The notes below the pieces were generated by a model. That model did no database searches. It was not told where the DNA came from and was given only the letters and a program-made list of their open reading frames with translations. A stretch of DNA of 64,000 nt, taken from positions 124,001-188,000 of the forward strand of contig BBOA01000001.1 of NCBI GenBank assembly GCA_001485295.1, given 5' to 3'. The position numbers and the translations under genes are program-made. The DNA comes from Type-B symbiont of Plautia stali (GTDB lineage: Bacteria > Pseudomonadota > Gammaproteobacteria > Enterobacterales > Enterobacteriaceae). Shown piece after piece: positions 31,208 to 41,827 of this stretch (positions are counted from its first letter, which is position 1; each line of letters begins with the position of its first letter).

Positions 31208-31950
31208 TCACTGAAACATTAAGAAATAGAGCAGAAATACGTTAACAATTAACAGTAGCACACCGGTCGGCACCTGAGCCTTGATCACCGCGTTGCGATC
31301 CGGCAGCTCCAGCAGCGCGGCGGGCAAGATGTTGAAGTTGGCCGCCATCGGCGTCATCAGCGTGCCGCAGTAGCCCAAGAACATGCCGGACGCCGCCATC
31401 ACGGCGGGATCGCCGTGGTGCTGCAACACCCAGAATTGGAATGCCGACGCCCGCGCTGGTGAACAGCAGGCTAAGCGTGACGAGAATTTGCGGCAGGATA
31501 AAGGCTCAGCCGATCAGACAGCCGATCATGATGGAAAAGAACGTCACCAGCGTCGCATGGTTGCCTGCGCCGAACACCGCCTCCTGCAGGCCGGGAATAT
31601 AGTTAAAGGCCAGCACGCCGATCACCGTTACCAGAGGGATTGCCAGCGCGGGCAGAAACAGCTTATTGTCGAGACCACGGGCGCTCGCCTGCTTCTCCTC
31701 GTCGCTACGCTGATGAAAGCGTCTAAGGCGTTCGCCGCCGCCGGCGATCAGCGCCATGACCACCACCAGCACGCCGACCAAGATATGCAGATAGCGCGCG
31801 CTCAACCCAGCTCTGGTGTGCCTGCGAAGGCGCTCATCAGCTGCGTCGTCCAGTCACCCACTAGGAAAATCAGGCCGTAGAGCGCCCAGAACAATCCGGT
31901 AGTGAAGCAGCCGCGGGTTATGTTTGTCGCGCCATGAGAGCACGGCCATC
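31208..31950 (-). pseudogene. DUF979 membrane protein, 3' part (gene split by an inversion)
   Basis: A polytopic membrane protein of unknown function. Reading on the minus strand from 31950: MAVLSWRDKHNPR, frameshift, TTGLFWALYGLIFLVGDWTTQLM-like pieces, then SARYLHILVGVLVVVMALIAGGG, a stop at ~31505, and LQHHGDPAVMAASGMFLGYCGTLMTP to the end, 7 bp before pcp. The first ~18 codons are missing here and are found at 45896-45951 on the other side of a 14-kb block. Confidence 0.8.
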
Positions 31951-31956
31951 GTTGCG
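31944..31956. other. Left breakpoint of a ~14-kb inversion
   Basis: Left of this point is DUF979 codon ~19 onwards (minus strand); right of it is sequence belonging upstream of nagE. The minus strand reads CAAC-GATG-GCC. GATG (31947-31950 as CATC) is also present at the right breakpoint (45948-45951), leaving at most a 4-bp shared sequence. No insertion sequence is seen. Confidence 0.75.
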
Positions 31957-32010
31957 GCTTCATCAGCTTGTGAGTTTTAGGCTGATCATTGTACGATAAC
32001 TAGTGCCAAT

Positions 32011-32033
32011 ATTTTTTATTATAAAATAAATTG
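32011..32033 (+). promoter_or_regulatory. Possible NagC operator upstream of nagE
   Basis: An AT-rich imperfect palindrome (TTTTTTATTATAAAATAAATT) lies where the nagE-nagB intergenic NagC operator is expected. It resembles the A/T-flanked NagC consensus only loosely. After the inversion it is ~14 kb away from nagB. Confidence 0.35.
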
Positions 32034-32039
32034 GCTCCG

Positions 32040-33101
32040 GTCGCCAGATGTCTCGACGATTGTTCTTCGGCGGTCGACGTCTGGTGCCGATTCTCGTCTC
32101 CTTCCTTATGATCGCGGCAGCCTTTGTCCTGATGTACGTCTAGCCGGTGATCTTTAACGGTCAGGTGAGCTTTGGCGAACATATTCAAAAGCTCGGCTCC
32201 GTCAGGACAGGGGTTTACGCCTTCTTTAACCTTCTGCTGATCCCGGTTGGCCTGCATCACGCGTTGAACTCGGTGTTCTGGTTCGACGTGGCGGGCATCA
32301 ATGATATTCCTAAATTCTTCGGCGGCGCGCAGTCAATTGCCAATGGCACCGGCATTGTCGGCATTACCTGCCGCTATTATTAGGCGGGCTTCTTCCCGAT
32401 TATGATGTTCGGCTGCCTCACTGCCTGCTTGGCGCAGCGCCGGCGATCTACCACTGCGCACGCCCGGAAAAGCGCGTTAAGGTCGTCAGTATCAGCTGGC
32501 CGCAGCGTTTGCCGCCTTCTTCACCAGCATTACCGAGCTGCTGGAGTTCTCCTTTATGTTCGTTGCGCCGGTGCTCTATGTGATCCACGCGCTGCTGACC
32601 GGCAGCTCCGTCTTTATCACCGCCAGCATGCACTAGATCACTGGTTTTGGCTTTAGCGCCGGGCTGGTGGATATGGTGCTGTCCAGCCGTAACCCGCTGG
32701 CGACTGCTGATCCCGCAGGGCATCGTCTTCTTTGCGCTTTACTATGTGGTGTTCTGCTTTATCATTAAGAAATTCAACCTGATGACGCCGTGCCGCGCGC
32801 TTGGCGGTAGCGGGCAATGAAACAGACGGTTACGACGTCAACGTCGACAAAACCGACGGTGCTGACCAAATCGTGGTGCATATGGGCCTAGATACCGTGG
32901 CGCTGGGCGGCAAAGGCTAGCCCATCGGGTAGAAGAGGTCACGGCGGGAGAGACAGTGCTGGAGATGGATCTCGGCCAGCGCGAGCTCGATGGTCAGTCC
33001 GGTGGTGGTCAGCAACAGCGAGGATTTCGCCGGGCTGACGCTGCTAGTGACCGGCACGGTAATTGCCGGCGAAACTCCGCTTTACGAGGTGAAAAGGCTA
33101 A
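32040..33101 (+). pseudogene. nagE: N-acetylglucosamine PTS permease NagE, broken, N-terminus missing
   Basis: A three-domain EIICBA transporter (~650 aa) for GlcNAc. The first ~125 codons are absent; homology begins at FFGGRRLVPILVSFLMIA and continues IPVGLHHALNSVFWFDVAGIND. TAG codons occur at ~32141 and ~32380. The IIB domain and most of the linker are deleted; the IIA end is shifted (HMGLDTVALGGKG, ETVLEMDLG, ETPLYEV). It ends near 33101 and is followed by glnS as in E. coli. Confidence 0.92.
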
Positions 33102-33120
33102 GCCCTTCTCCTCGTTGACG

Positions 33121-33158
33121 TAAAAAAAGCAGGTAGGAGGCGATTCCTGCCTTTTTCA
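33121..33158 (+). terminator. Terminator after nagE
   Basis: AAGCAGG ... CCTGCCTTTTT can fold into a hairpin with a 12-nt loop followed by T residues; the arms are slightly imperfect. Confidence 0.6.
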
Positions 33159-33262
33159 TTTTATCGCCTTAACAAACCGGTTGTTTCCCTGCGACGCTTT
33201 GTGGATCATACTTCGTTACTTCGTGGTACAAATCACCCGCTATACGTATTGAGGATTAAGAG

Positions 33263-34930
33263 ATGAGTGAGGCTGAAGCCTGCCCAACTAACTTTATTCG
33301 TCAGAATATTGACGAAGATTTGGCGAGCGGCAAGCACAACAGCGTGCATACCCGTTTTCCGCCTGAGCCTAACGGCTACCTGCATATCGGCCATGCTAAA
33401 TCCATCTGCCTGAATTTCAGCATCGCTCAGGATTATCAGGGTCAGTGCAACCTGCGTTTCGACGATACCAATCCGGTGAAAGAGGATGTGGAGTTCGTTG
33501 AATCGATCAAGCGCGACGTGCAATGGCTGGGCTTTGAGTGGAGTGGTAACGTTCGTTATTCCTCAGATTACTTCGATAAGCTTTATCACTACGCGGTTGA
33601 ACTGATCAATAAAGGTCTGGCCTATGTCGACGAGTTGACGCCGGAAGAGATCCGCGAATATCGCGGCACCCTAACCGCGCCGGGTAAAAACAGCCCCTAT
33701 CGCGATCGCAGCGTGGAAGAGAACCTAGCGCTGTTCGAGAAGATGCGCCACGGCGAGTTCGCCGAAGGCAAAGCCTGCCTGCGCGCTAAAATCGATATGG
33801 CCTCCAGCTTTATCGTGATGCGCGATCCGGTGCTCTATCGCATCAAGTTCGCTGAGCATCACCAGACCGGCACAAAGTGGTGCATCTACCCGATGTACGA
33901 CTTCACCCACTGCATCTCCGATGCGCTGGAGAATATTACCCATTCGCTCTGTACGCTGGAGTTTCAGGACAACCGTCGTCTCTATGACTGGGTGCTGGAC
34001 AACATCACTATTCCCGTGCATCCGCGTCAGTATGAGTTTTCGCGCCTTAATCTCGAATATGCGGTGATGTCGAAGCGCAAGCTAACGCAACTGGTGAGCG
34101 AAAAAGTGGTGGAAGGCTGGGACGATCCGCGCTTGCTGACGGTGTCAGGCCTACGCCGTCGCGGCTACACCGCCGCCTCAATTCGCGAGTTTTGCCGCCG
34201 CGTCGGCGTGACTAAACAGGACAACGTGGTGGAGATGGCGTCGCTGGAGTCCTGCATTCGCGACGATCTCAACGAAAACGCGCCGCGCGCCATGGCGGTG
34301 CTCAATCCGCTGAAGGTGGTGATTGAAAACCTGCCGGCAGGCTATCATGAAACCATCACCATGCCGAACCATCCCAACAAGCCGGAGGTGGGTACGCGCG
34401 ATGTACCTTTCAGTCGCGAAGTGTGGATCGACCGCGCGGATTTCCGCGAGGAAGTGAACAAGCAGTACAAGCGACTGGTGCTGGGCAAAGAGGTGCGTCT
34501 GCGCAATGCCTACGTAATCCGCGCTGAGCGTATCGCGAAGGATGAAGAGGGGAATATCACCTGCATCTACTGCACCTGTGATGTCAATACCCTGAGCAAA
34601 GATCCGGCTGATGGCCGCAAGGTGAAGGGCGTGATCCACTGGGTGTCGGCAGAACATGCAGTGCCGGCGGAATTCCGCCTTTACGATCGCCTGTTCAGCG
34701 TGCCGAACCCGGACGCGGCGGACGATTTTCTCACCACCATCAACCCCAATTCCCTGGAAATTCGTCAGGGATTTGTCGAACCTAGCGTGCAGAATGCTAG
34801 CCCGGACACGCCCTATCAGTTTGAGCGCGAGGGCTATTTCTGCGTCGACAGCCACTATTCCCGCCCGAACCAGCTAGTGTTTAACCGCACCGTGGGCCTG
34901 CGCGATACTTGGGCGAAAATCGGCGATTAA
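33263..34930 (+). CDS. glnS: Glutaminyl-tRNA synthetase
   Basis: Class I aminoacyl-tRNA synthetase charging tRNA-Gln. 555 aa (E. coli 554). The HIGH motif is in [15 protein letters not shown] (~34-45) and the KMSKS equivalent in VMSKRKL (~270). The C-terminal anticodon-binding beta-barrels are complete. GAGGATTAAG precedes the start. No lesion is seen. It lies inside the inverted block and keeps its nagE-glnS adjacency. Confidence 0.98.
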   Translation: MSEAEACPTNFIRQNIDEDLASGKHNSVHTRFPPEPNGYLHIGHAKSICLNFSIAQDYQGQCNLRFDDTNPVKEDVEFVESIKRDVQWLGFEWSGNVRYSSDYFDKLYHYAVELINKGLAYVDELTPEEIREYRGTLTAPGKNSPYRDRSVEENLALFEKMRHGEFAEGKACLRAKIDMASSFIVMRDPVLYRIKFAEHHQTGTKWCIYPMYDFTHCISDALENITHSLCTLEFQDNRRLYDWVLDNITIPVHPRQYEFSRLNLEYAVMSKRKLTQLVSEKVVEGWDDPRLLTVSGLRRRGYTAASIREFCRRVGVTKQDNVVEMASLESCIRDDLNENAPRAMAVLNPLKVVIENLPAGYHETITMPNHPNKPEVGTRDVPFSREVWIDRADFREEVNKQYKRLVLGKEVRLRNAYVIRAERIAKDEEGNITCIYCTCDVNTLSKDPADGRKVKGVIHWVSAEHAVPAEFRLYDRLFSVPNPDAADDFLTTINPNSLEIRQGFVEPSVQNASPDTPYQFEREGYFCVDSHYSRPNQLVFNRTVGLRDTWAKIGD

Positions 34931-34962
34931 ATTTTTGCATTAACAGCATCACAAAATGATAA

Positions 34963-34986
34963 AGGGGCGAGCAATCGCCCTTTTTT
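34963..34986 (+). terminator. Terminator of glnS
   Basis: Stem GGGGCGA / TCGCCC with a GCAA loop followed by six T residues. Confidence 0.9.
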
Positions 34987-35166
34987 ATAGCTGCTATCGA
35001 GGTGTAAACATGTTTTTATGCCGCAGGTCATGATAAGAGCTTGCCAGATCAGTATGGGAGTTGTCTGAGTTAATGAAAATTAATCAATTTTCGGATGTGA
35101 GTTTCATTTTTTCAGGTAGGCTATTTGCTCTCAAAAGAGGCTATGCGGGCAGATAAAGGATAAAAA

Positions 35167-35565
35167 ATGACGACTATTGGTTAGGAACCAAAACACAGCG
35201 TGGTGGTTTTACATCAGTTGATCGAACGTATGTTTAACCAGCCGTCAGGCGAAGATGACACCTTCCACCTGCTGCTCTCGCATTTTCATCTCGATTTCCG
35301 CATGGTCACGCCGCAGGGCAGGCAGCTCGACCTGAATCAGAGAGAAGAGCTGTTTCGTTAGCTGCAGGGGAAGTGTGAAGGTATGCACATAACCACCAGC
35401 GAACACGCCGTTATCTCTCAGCAGAAAAAAGATAAGGTCACTATCCAGTATCGCGAGCTGCAGATGATGAACGGCAGTGATCAAACGCGTATCGCGCTGG
35501 CGATCCTCGACTGCAGCACCTCCATTCCCCGCTGGCGCTACCTGCACGAAACCTTGGTCGCCTGA
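35167..35565 (+). pseudogene. Small hypothetical protein (SnoaL/DUF4440-like?), broken by two TAG codons
   Basis: From ATG 35167 to TGA 35565 one frame of ~132 codons is interrupted only by TAG at codon 6 (35182) and TAG near 35359. The readable pieces (FHLLLSHFHLDFRMVTPQGRQLDL, TSEHAVISQQKKDKVTIQYRELQ, PRWRYLHETLVA) look like a small NTF2/SnoaL-type ligand-binding fold. This is judged from the alternating strand pattern only, so the family is a guess. AAAGGATAAAAA precedes the start. In relatives a homologue between glnS and fur would test this. Confidence 0.65.
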
Positions 35566-35575
35566 CGCCCATAAA

Positions 35576-35601
35576 AAAAGCCGGTATGCATACCGGCTTT
35601 T
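35576..35601. terminator. Bidirectional terminator between the 35167 gene and fur
   Basis: A perfect 26-bp palindrome (AAAAGCCGGTATG / CATACCGGCTTTT) with A/T tails on both sides, serving two convergent genes. Confidence 0.9.
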
Positions 35602-35621
35602 AGCATGCTGCATAGCACAAA

Positions 35622-36065
35622 TTACTGATCGTGGAGCGTATAGTCTTCGCGGCAGTCGCCCAGAGTGCAGTGTCCATAGAGATAAAGGCTATGGTTGGTC
35701 AGCTTGATGCCGTAGCGGATCGCGATATCCCGCTGGCGCGCTTCGATCGATTCGTCGCTGAACTCGATCACTTTGCCGCAGTTAAGACAGATCAGATGGT
35801 CATGGTGATGCTGCTGGGTCAGTTCGAAAACCGATTTGCCGCCTTCAAAGTTATGACGCGTCACAATGCCCGCATCGTCAAACTGGTTGAGTACGCGGTA
35901 AACGGTCGCCAGACCAATCTCTTCGCCTATATCGATCAGGCGTTTATAAAGATCTTCCGCGCTGACGTGATGGCACTGAGGTTCCTGAAGCACTTCCAGA
36001 ATTTTAAGTCTGGGCAGTGTGACTTTCAGGCCAGCCTTCTTTAATGCGGTATTGTTGTCAGTCAT
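35622..36065 (-). CDS. fur: Ferric uptake regulator
   Basis: 147 aa (148 in E. coli). Fe(II)-dependent repressor of iron genes. N-terminal winged helix (GLATVYRVLNQFDDAGIV), metal-binding TQQHHHDHLICLNCGKVIEF (~84-103), and structural Cys in GHCTLGDCRED. The start MTDNNTALKKAGLK aligns with the family. It lies downstream of fldA as in E. coli. No lesion is seen. Confidence 0.98.
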   Translation of the reverse strand: MTDNNTALKKAGLKVTLPRLKILEVLQEPQCHHVSAEDLYKRLIDIGEEIGLATVYRVLNQFDDAGIVTRHNFEGGKSVFELTQQHHHDHLICLNCGKVIEFSDESIEARQRDIAIRYGIKLTNHSLYLYGHCTLGDCREDYTLHDQ

Positions 36066-36418
36066 GCGGATAGTGTCCTGTTACTTTGCTGATTACTTGA
36101 GACGCCTTGCCTTGAATGTCGTTCAGTGTCTATTCTCATTTGCGTCTCATTCTAGAGGCGAAGCATTAAAATGAAAACCTAGGGAAACGCCTGAAATCAA
36201 CACGAGCTGTAAGGAAATGTGTAACGGCGCCGGGCGAAAAATGCAGGAGGTTCGTTATCATCTCGCTAACTTCTTGACCTCGCAGAAGAAATAAGCAGAT
36301 AACCGATATGGGTACTGTATAGAAACAGTGGTAAAAGTTAAAAATCTATAGCTATTATTTCTATAGGAAAAACCGTTAACTCAATGTGAGCCATAGTCCA
36401 TATTAAGTATGTGGGTAA
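36066..36418. promoter_or_regulatory. fldA-fur intergenic region
   Basis: About 350 bp holding the fur leader and promoter and the fldA 3' end. E. coli has a small upstream ORF (uof) here; no convincing homologue was found. No clear terminator follows fldA, so fldA-fur readthrough is possible. Confidence 0.5.
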
Positions 36419-36949
36419 TCAGGCTTCGATGATAGTCTGCAGCTGAAGCTCGTCGTAAATGTGTTTTACCCAAGCGTCGACGCGCTGGCGGGTCAACTCC
36501 GACTGACGATCTTCGTCGATAGCCAGACCTAAGAAGTGCTTGTCGTCCACTAAGCCTTTAGAAGCCTCGAAGTGATAGCCTTCGGTCGGCCAGTGCCCAA
36601 CGATCACCGCGCCGTTCGGCTCGATAATGTCGCGGATAGTGCCCATTGCGTCGCAGAAGTATTCAGCGTAGTCTTCTTGGTCGCCGCAGCCGAACAACGC
36701 CACTAGCTTGCCGTTAAAGTCGATCTCTTGAAGCATCGGGAAGAAATCGTCCCAGTCGCACTGCGCTTCGCCGTAATACCAGGTCGGAATGCCCAGTAGC
36801 AGGATGTCGAACGCTTCCAGATCTTCTTTCGTGCTTTTGGCAATGTCATGCACTTCCGCAACGTCTTTGCCCAGTTGTTCTTGGATCATTTTTGCAATGT
36901 TTTCGGTGTTGCCGGTATCGCTGCCGAAGAAGATGCCTACGATTGCCAT
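36419..36949 (-). CDS. fldA: Flavodoxin 1
   Basis: 176 aa FMN-binding electron carrier used by IspG/IspH, biotin synthase, methionine synthase and other radical enzymes. The FMN phosphate loop FFGSDTGNTENIAKM (~8-22) and the flavin-stacking WYYGEAQCDWDDFF region are present. E. coli length. It is upstream of fur and preceded by ybfE. No lesion is seen. Confidence 0.98.
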   Translation of the reverse strand: MAIVGIFFGSDTGNTENIAKMIQEQLGKDVAEVHDIAKSTKEDLEAFDILLLGIPTWYYGEAQCDWDDFFPMLQEIDFNGKLVALFGCGDQEDYAEYFCDAMGTIRDIIEPNGAVIVGHWPTEGYHFEASKGLVDDKHFLGLAIDEDRQSELTRQRVDAWVKHIYDELQLQTIIEA

Positions 36950-37084
36950 GGGATCAATAACCTCTTAAAGCCTGATAATGAGATGCATATGCAGAGCACA
37001 CAATTAAACAAATGATAACAGAGCGGGCAACGGGGTGGAACTTGAAAAGCCGCGCCATTTGCTTCTGCGTGCGCTTTGCGCGAT

Positions 37085-37360
37085 TTAGTCCAGTTTGAGT
37101 TGCACTAGCAGCATTTGTTCAATCAGTTCGCTGCGGCTGATATTGCGTTGCTCGGCTATGATGTTCAGCACATCCACGGCTTCGCCGCTCATTTTGAGTT
37201 CGACACGACGCCGACCGCGCACTTTGTCACGTTCCAGTTGATTGCGCTTATTGATGCGCAGCTGTTCATCACGCGAGAGCGGATTTGTTTTCGGTCGACC
37301 GGGACGATGCTCGTTTGCGAACAGATCCAGCGTGGTGCGGTCAGTGTGTTCTTTTGCCAT
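37085..37360 (-). CDS. ybfE: LexA-regulated small DNA-binding protein YbfE
   Basis: 91 aa (E. coli 97). Basic N-terminal half (PGRPKTNPLSRDEQLRINKRNQ) and a ribbon-helix-helix-like C-terminal half (VELKMSGEAVDVLNIIAEQRNISRSELIEQML). In E. coli it is an SOS gene of unknown role; a LexA box was not clearly seen upstream here. It lies between fldA and the broken ybfF. Confidence 0.9.
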   Translation of the reverse strand: MAKEHTDRTTLDLFANEHRPGRPKTNPLSRDEQLRINKRNQLERDKVRGRRRVELKMSGEAVDVLNIIAEQRNISRSELIEQMLLVQLKLD

Positions 37361-37513
37361 GGCTTAGTGAAACTAGGTGCGCGAACAGGGGCGTTTATGA
37401 CGATATCGGTAGTTGCCCGGCGAAAAACAGACCGCGGCAAAATTTAGCGCACTATCATACTCTAGCTGGAGTAATGACGCTAATGCAAAATCGCGGACGA
37501 CAAGCTTTTGCTT

Positions 37514-38229
37514 TTAAAGCGCAAAAAAGCGGCGAACGCTGCGCAATACGGCATCATGTTTCTCAGCGTGCACCCAGTGTCCAGCGCCGCTAATGACGTA
37601 GGCGCTGGAGGCGGGAAACTGGCGCAGCAGTGCATCGCGGTACTGATTGTCGAGATAGGGCGGCTCCCCGCCGCGAATAAACAGCGCTGGATGGGGCCAA
37701 GCCGGCACCATCTCACAATCTCACAGCCAGATATTGTAGTAGTTTTCCCTCAGCGCGGGCACGTTGAAGCGCCACTCGCCCTCATGGAACGACTTTATGG
37801 GCGCGCATCACCTCCTCTGCGCGGCATCGCTGCGCGGGCGCACGCCCGCGTCGCTCACGGCTCGGATGGGCGGTGAAGATCTCGTCATGGCGCCACCGGC
37901 GCGATGTCGATCATTACTAGCCGTTCCAAGCGCTCATCACTATGGCGATTTTTCCGCTCATCGAGTGGCCGATCACCGCGACGCAATCAGTATGGTGCGC
38001 GTCCAGCGTATCGAGCATATCTTGCGCCATGGCGCGATAGTTCATCTCATTTGTCGCGCGGCGACAGGCTGTGATTGCGCACATCGACCTGAATCAGCGG
38101 CCATGCGTTCTTCAACCCGCGCGCTAGCACGCCGAGGTTATCTAGGCTGCCGAAGAGGCCGTGGATAAGCAAGATGGATAGGGAATCAACGATCGATTAG
38201 TCAGTTTGCAAACGAGCATTTAAAATCAT
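37514..38229 (-). pseudogene. ybfF: Alpha/beta-hydrolase esterase YbfF, broken
   Basis: An acyl-CoA esterase in E. coli (~254 aa). The start (MILNARLQTD-stop) is degraded. Readable further on are LLIHGLFGSLDNLGVLARG, QVDVRNHSLSPRDK and VIGHSMSGKIA (the nucleophile region, Gly-His-Ser-Met-Ser), then shifts and a deletion. Its C-terminal third is clean (HPALFIRGGEPPYLDNQYRD ... GAGHWVHAEKHDAVLRSVRRF). Several frameshifts exclude a functional protein. Confidence 0.9.
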
Positions 38230-38457
38230 GGCAAAGTTCTTAAGATAGGGACCTTAGCTTAGGTTATCATGCTTTCACCTTTCTGGGCGCGTCTACAGGG
38301 CAGGCTTTAGGGCATATTCCGACTTTTGCCGTCAGAGCGTGCGAATGTTATCAGGCCGTCTGGATTTAACTTTATAATCCTTGTGTTAGAACCCGCCAGC
38401 TTGGCGACCGTTCGGCCTTTGCCGAAGGCGATTTACAGGCTGGCATTGTTCTGCCAT

Positions 38458-39035
38458 AAGTCGAAACCTTATCGAAGTTGACGAAGACCTCTACCATTAT
38501 ATCGCCAGCCACACGCAACATATCGGCGAAAGCGCCTCTGACATTTTACGGCGGATGCTAAAATTTAACGCCGGTCAAAGCGCGCCTACGGCGGCCACCT
38601 GTTAGCTTCAGGCGATGCGGCGCAGAAGGCGATCCAGCCAATACGGGCGGAAACCGTCAGCAGGATCGCGTGCACGCTGTGCGTGAGCTACTGCTATCTG
38701 ACGAATACGCCGAACAGAAGAAAAAAGCGGTCAATCGCTTTATGATGATTCTGTCAACACTCTATCGCCTTGATCCATCGGCCTTTGCTGACGCTACAGC
38801 GTCGCTGCAGGGCCGTACTCGCGTTCTACTTCACGAGCGACGAGCAAACGCTGTTGCAAAATGGCACCCATACTAAGCCGAAGTACATTTTCGGCACGCT
38901 ATACTAGGTGATCACTAATACCAATACCGGCCGTAAATGCAGTATGCCGGCCGTAAATGCAGTATGGTGGAACACATCATAGTCTCGATGCAGTTCCCGC
39001 AGGAGCTGGCAGAGAAAGTTTGCGGCACAATTTAA
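38458..39035 (+). pseudogene. seqA: Negative modulator of initiation of replication SeqA, broken
   Basis: SeqA binds hemimethylated GATC and sequesters oriC. The start codon is lost (TCGAAACC where ATGAAAACC is expected), then [31 protein letters not shown] is readable. A shift follows in the linker, then VRELLLSDEYAEQKKKAVNRFMMILSTLYRLD, another shift, TAG near 38904 and a 20-bp tandem duplication inside the C-terminal DNA-binding part (NTNTGRKC). The last codons CGTI-stop are intact. The order seqA-pgm is kept. Confidence 0.93.
38927..38966. repeat. Perfect 20-bp tandem duplication inside seqA
   Basis: Unit CCGGCCGTAAATGCAGTATG at 38927-38946 is repeated at 38947-38966. Twenty bases shift the seqA frame. 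Confidence 0.97.
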
Positions 39036-39060
39036 ACTGAAGCGTCAGGGAGAAGCGCCA

Positions 39061-40701
39061 ATGGCCAGTCACCCCCGTGCCGGGCAACCCGCCCAGCAGA
39101 GCGATTTGATTAACGTTGCACAGTTAACGTCACAGTATTATGTCCTGCAGCCCGACGTGGCGAACCCGAACCATGCGGTGACATTCGGCACATCCGGCCA
39201 TCGCGGCAGCGCAGGACGTCAGAGCTTTAACGAGCACCACATTTTAGCGATTGCGCAGGCGATCGCGGAAGAGCGCAAGAAAAACGGTATAACCGGACCT
39301 TGCTACGTCGGCAAAGATACGCACGCGCTCTCTGAGCCGGCGATCCTGTCGGTGCTTGAAGTGCTAGCTGCCAACGGCGTCAACGTCATTGTTCAGCAGG
39401 ACAACGGCTACACGCCAACGCCGGCTATCTCCAACGCTATCCTTGATCATAGTAATCAGGATGGGGTGCAGGCGGACGGTATCGTGATTACGCCGTCGCA
39501 CAATCCGCCGGAAGATGGCGGCATCAAGTACAACCCGCCGAACGGCGGTCCGGCCGACATCAACGTCGCCAAAGTGGTGGAGGATCGCGCCAACCAGCTG
39601 ATTAAAGCGGGTCTGCAAGAGGTGAAACGCCTGCCGCTGGATCAGGCGTGGGCGAGCGGCCGCATCGTCGAAAAAGATCTGATCCAGCCGTACGTCGAAG
39701 GGCTAGCGCAGGTGATCGACTTCGCCGCTATCCAGAAAGCGGGCCTGAAGCTCAGCGTCGATCCGCTGGGCGGCTCCGGCATAGAATACTGGAAGCGCAT
39801 CGCCGAGCATTACAACCTCGATCTGACCATCGTCAACGACGCTATCGACCAGACCTTCCGCTTTATGCATTTGGATAAAGATGGCGTGGTACGCATGGAC
39901 TGTTCGTCCGAGTGCGCCATGGCGGGTTTGCTGGCTTATAAAGACAAGTTCGATCTAGCGTTCGGCAACGACCCCGATTACGACCGTCACGGCATCGTGA
40001 CGCCGTCGGGCCTGATGAACCCAAACCACTATCTGGCCGTCGCCATTAACTACCTGTTTCAGCATCGTCCGCAGTGGGGCAAAGAGGTCGCTGTCGGCAA
40101 AACGCTGGTTTCCAGCGCGATGATCGACCGTGTGGTCAATGACATCGGCCGCAAGCTGGTGGAAGTGCCGGTGGGCTTTAAGTGGTTCGTTGACGGCCTG
40201 TTCGATGGCAGCTTCGGCTTCGGCGGCGAAGAGAGCGCGGGTGCTTCCTTCCTACGCTTCGACGGCTCCGCCTGGTCGACTGATAAAGACGGCATCATTC
40301 TTTGCCTGCTGGCGGCGGAAATCACCGCGGTCACCGGCAAGAACCCTCAGCAGCACTATGAAGAGCTGGCTGCGCGCTTTGGCGCGCCGAGCTATAACCG
40401 TCTGCAGGCGCCAGCCACCTCTGCGCAGAAAGCGGCGCTGTCGAAGCTGTCGCCGGAGATGGTCAGCGCCGACACGCTGGCGGGCGATCCAATTACCGCG
40501 CGTCTGACGGAGGCGCCGGGCAACGGCGCCTCAATCGGCGGTCTGAAAGTAATGACGGAAAACGGCTGGTTCGCCGCGCGTCCGTCAGGCACCGAAGACG
40601 CCTACAAGATCTACTGCGAAAGCTTCTTGGGGGTGGAACACCGCGCGCAAATCGAGAAAGAAGCGATAGAGATCGTCAGCGAAGTGCTGAAAAACGCCTG
40701 A
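39061..40701 (+). CDS. pgm: Phosphoglucomutase
   Basis: 546 aa as in E. coli. Interconverts glucose-1- and glucose-6-phosphate for UDP-glucose, trehalose and glycogen routes. The active Ser lies in [20 protein letters not shown] (~146), the Mg loop in [11 protein letters not shown] (~304-310), and the sugar and phosphate loops in [10 protein letters not shown] and [13 protein letters not shown]. It begins 25 bp after the dead seqA with GGGAGAAGCGCC as ribosome site. No lesion is seen. Confidence 0.98.
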   Translation: MASHPRAGQPAQQSDLINVAQLTSQYYVLQPDVANPNHAVTFGTSGHRGSAGRQSFNEHHILAIAQAIAEERKKNGITGPCYVGKDTHALSEPAILSVLEVLAANGVNVIVQQDNGYTPTPAISNAILDHSNQDGVQADGIVITPSHNPPEDGGIKYNPPNGGPADINVAKVVEDRANQLIKAGLQEVKRLPLDQAWASGRIVEKDLIQPYVEGLAQVIDFAAIQKAGLKLSVDPLGGSGIEYWKRIAEHYNLDLTIVNDAIDQTFRFMHLDKDGVVRMDCSSECAMAGLLAYKDKFDLAFGNDPDYDRHGIVTPSGLMNPNHYLAVAINYLFQHRPQWGKEVAVGKTLVSSAMIDRVVNDIGRKLVEVPVGFKWFVDGLFDGSFGFGGEESAGASFLRFDGSAWSTDKDGIILCLLAAEITAVTGKNPQQHYEELAARFGAPSYNRLQAPATSAQKAALSKLSPEMVSADTLAGDPITARLTEAPGNGASIGGLKVMTENGWFAARPSGTEDAYKIYCESFLGVEHRAQIEKEAIEIVSEVLKNA

Positions 40702-40775
40702 TGACGTTACTGGGCCGAGCGGGCAGCGATGCCTTGCGCGAAGGCGCGTCTGCACCTTGTCACTACACAACATTA

Positions 40776-40799
40776 AGTGCCCTTAGGGCGCTTTTTTTT
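40776..40799 (+). terminator. Terminator of pgm
   Basis: AGTGCCC-TTA-GGGCGCT (one G-U pair) followed by seven T residues. It overlaps the 3' end of the dead kdpE on the other strand. Confidence 0.85.
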
Positions 40800-41390
40800 A
40801 TGGCATAAAGCAGTAGCCCAGTAGCCGATGCCGGTTTTAGTCAGCAAATGCTTTAGCTACGCCGGATCTGCCTCCGGCTTCTGGCGCAAATGCGCCATAT
40901 AGATGCGCAGATATTGGCTGTGTTCCACTGCGTTCGATCCCTAGACCTAGCTTAACAGCTGGCGCTGAGTCAGCACCTTGCCGATATTATTCAGCAGCTC
41001 CCAGCAGACGAAACTCAATCGGAGTCAGATGCACTTCGCTTTCGCCGCGTGTCACGCGCACCCGCGCCAGCAGATCGCCGAAAAGGCTTGGTCGCATAGT
41101 CATCCGCGCCAGCGTCCAGCGCTTCGATCTTATCCTGCTCATCGACGCGCGCCGACAGCAGAATCACTGGCAGCGTGCTCCACTGAAGCACCTCACTAAT
41201 AAAATCGCATTCGTCGCCGTCGGGCAGTCCCAAATCGAGGATCACTAGAGGTCAGGTTTGCGCGTCGCTGTCTCAATCAGCAGCGTGGCAGCGTATCGGC
41301 GTCAAACACCTTCAGCGCGTTGCCTTCCAGCGCGAGATGTATAAAGCGTCGGATCTCCTTCTCATCTTCAACGATTAATACGGTGGCCAC
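40798..41390 (-). pseudogene. kdpE: KDP operon response regulator KdpE, broken
   Basis: The receiver domain is partly readable (VLIVEDEKEIRRFI, then after stops VILDLGLPDGDECDFISEV, LPVILLSARVDEQDKIEALDAGADDYATKPF). A shift then scrambles the OmpR-type winged helix; EFRLL and the tail LGYCFMP-stop can still be placed. Several deletions. The rest of the kdp operon (kdpD, ABC) is missing: ybfA, which is near kdpF in E. coli, lies only ~260 bp away, so a multi-kilobase deletion removed it. Confidence 0.88.
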
Positions 41391-41547
41391 GCAGCGCTGT
41401 TCCTTATGCCGGAAAATTTGCTGCTACTATAGCAGCAAAATCAGGGGCTGCATATGGATTATAAGATGGCCATACGCTTAATCATTCTGTAACTTCCTTT
41501 CACGATTATCTGGTCTGGCGGGGTAAAAGCGCAAAATAGTGGTCGGA

Positions 41548-41585
41548 TGAGTAGCAAAATTACACATGAGTAGCAAAATTACACA
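41548..41585. repeat. Perfect 19-bp tandem duplication upstream of ybfA
   Basis: Unit TGAGTAGCAAAATTACACA at 41548-41566 is repeated at 41567-41585, in non-coding DNA between kdpE and ybfA remnants. Confidence 0.97.
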
Positions 41586-41646
41586 GATAAGCGTAATATC
41601 TGAGCAAGATAACATTTCATAGCGCTGCTGTAAAAGGAGGTCAACG

Positions 41647-41821
41647 ATGTACCAGAAATACCCTTTTTATGAAATTTTGCTGTGGCGGCGCGCTGCCGGT
41701 AATGCTGTTTCGTCAGGATCGCGCACGCTTTTACAGCTATTTGCACTGCATGTGATGCAAAACAAGCGCTAAGCCGGTCTGGCTCGCACAAACCGAAGCC
41801 GTAGGCGGCGTATCCTGGTAA
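41647..41821 (+). pseudogene. ybfA: Small membrane protein YbfA, frameshifted
   Basis: E. coli YbfA has 68 aa. Here AAAGGAGGTCAACG precedes ATG 41647. MYQKYPF is followed by a shift into ALPVMLFRQDRARFYSYLH (strongly YbfA-like), a TGA, and then KPVWLAQTEAVGGVSW before TAA 41821. One or two small indels explain the break. Confidence 0.75.
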
Positions 41822-41827
41822 TCCGCT

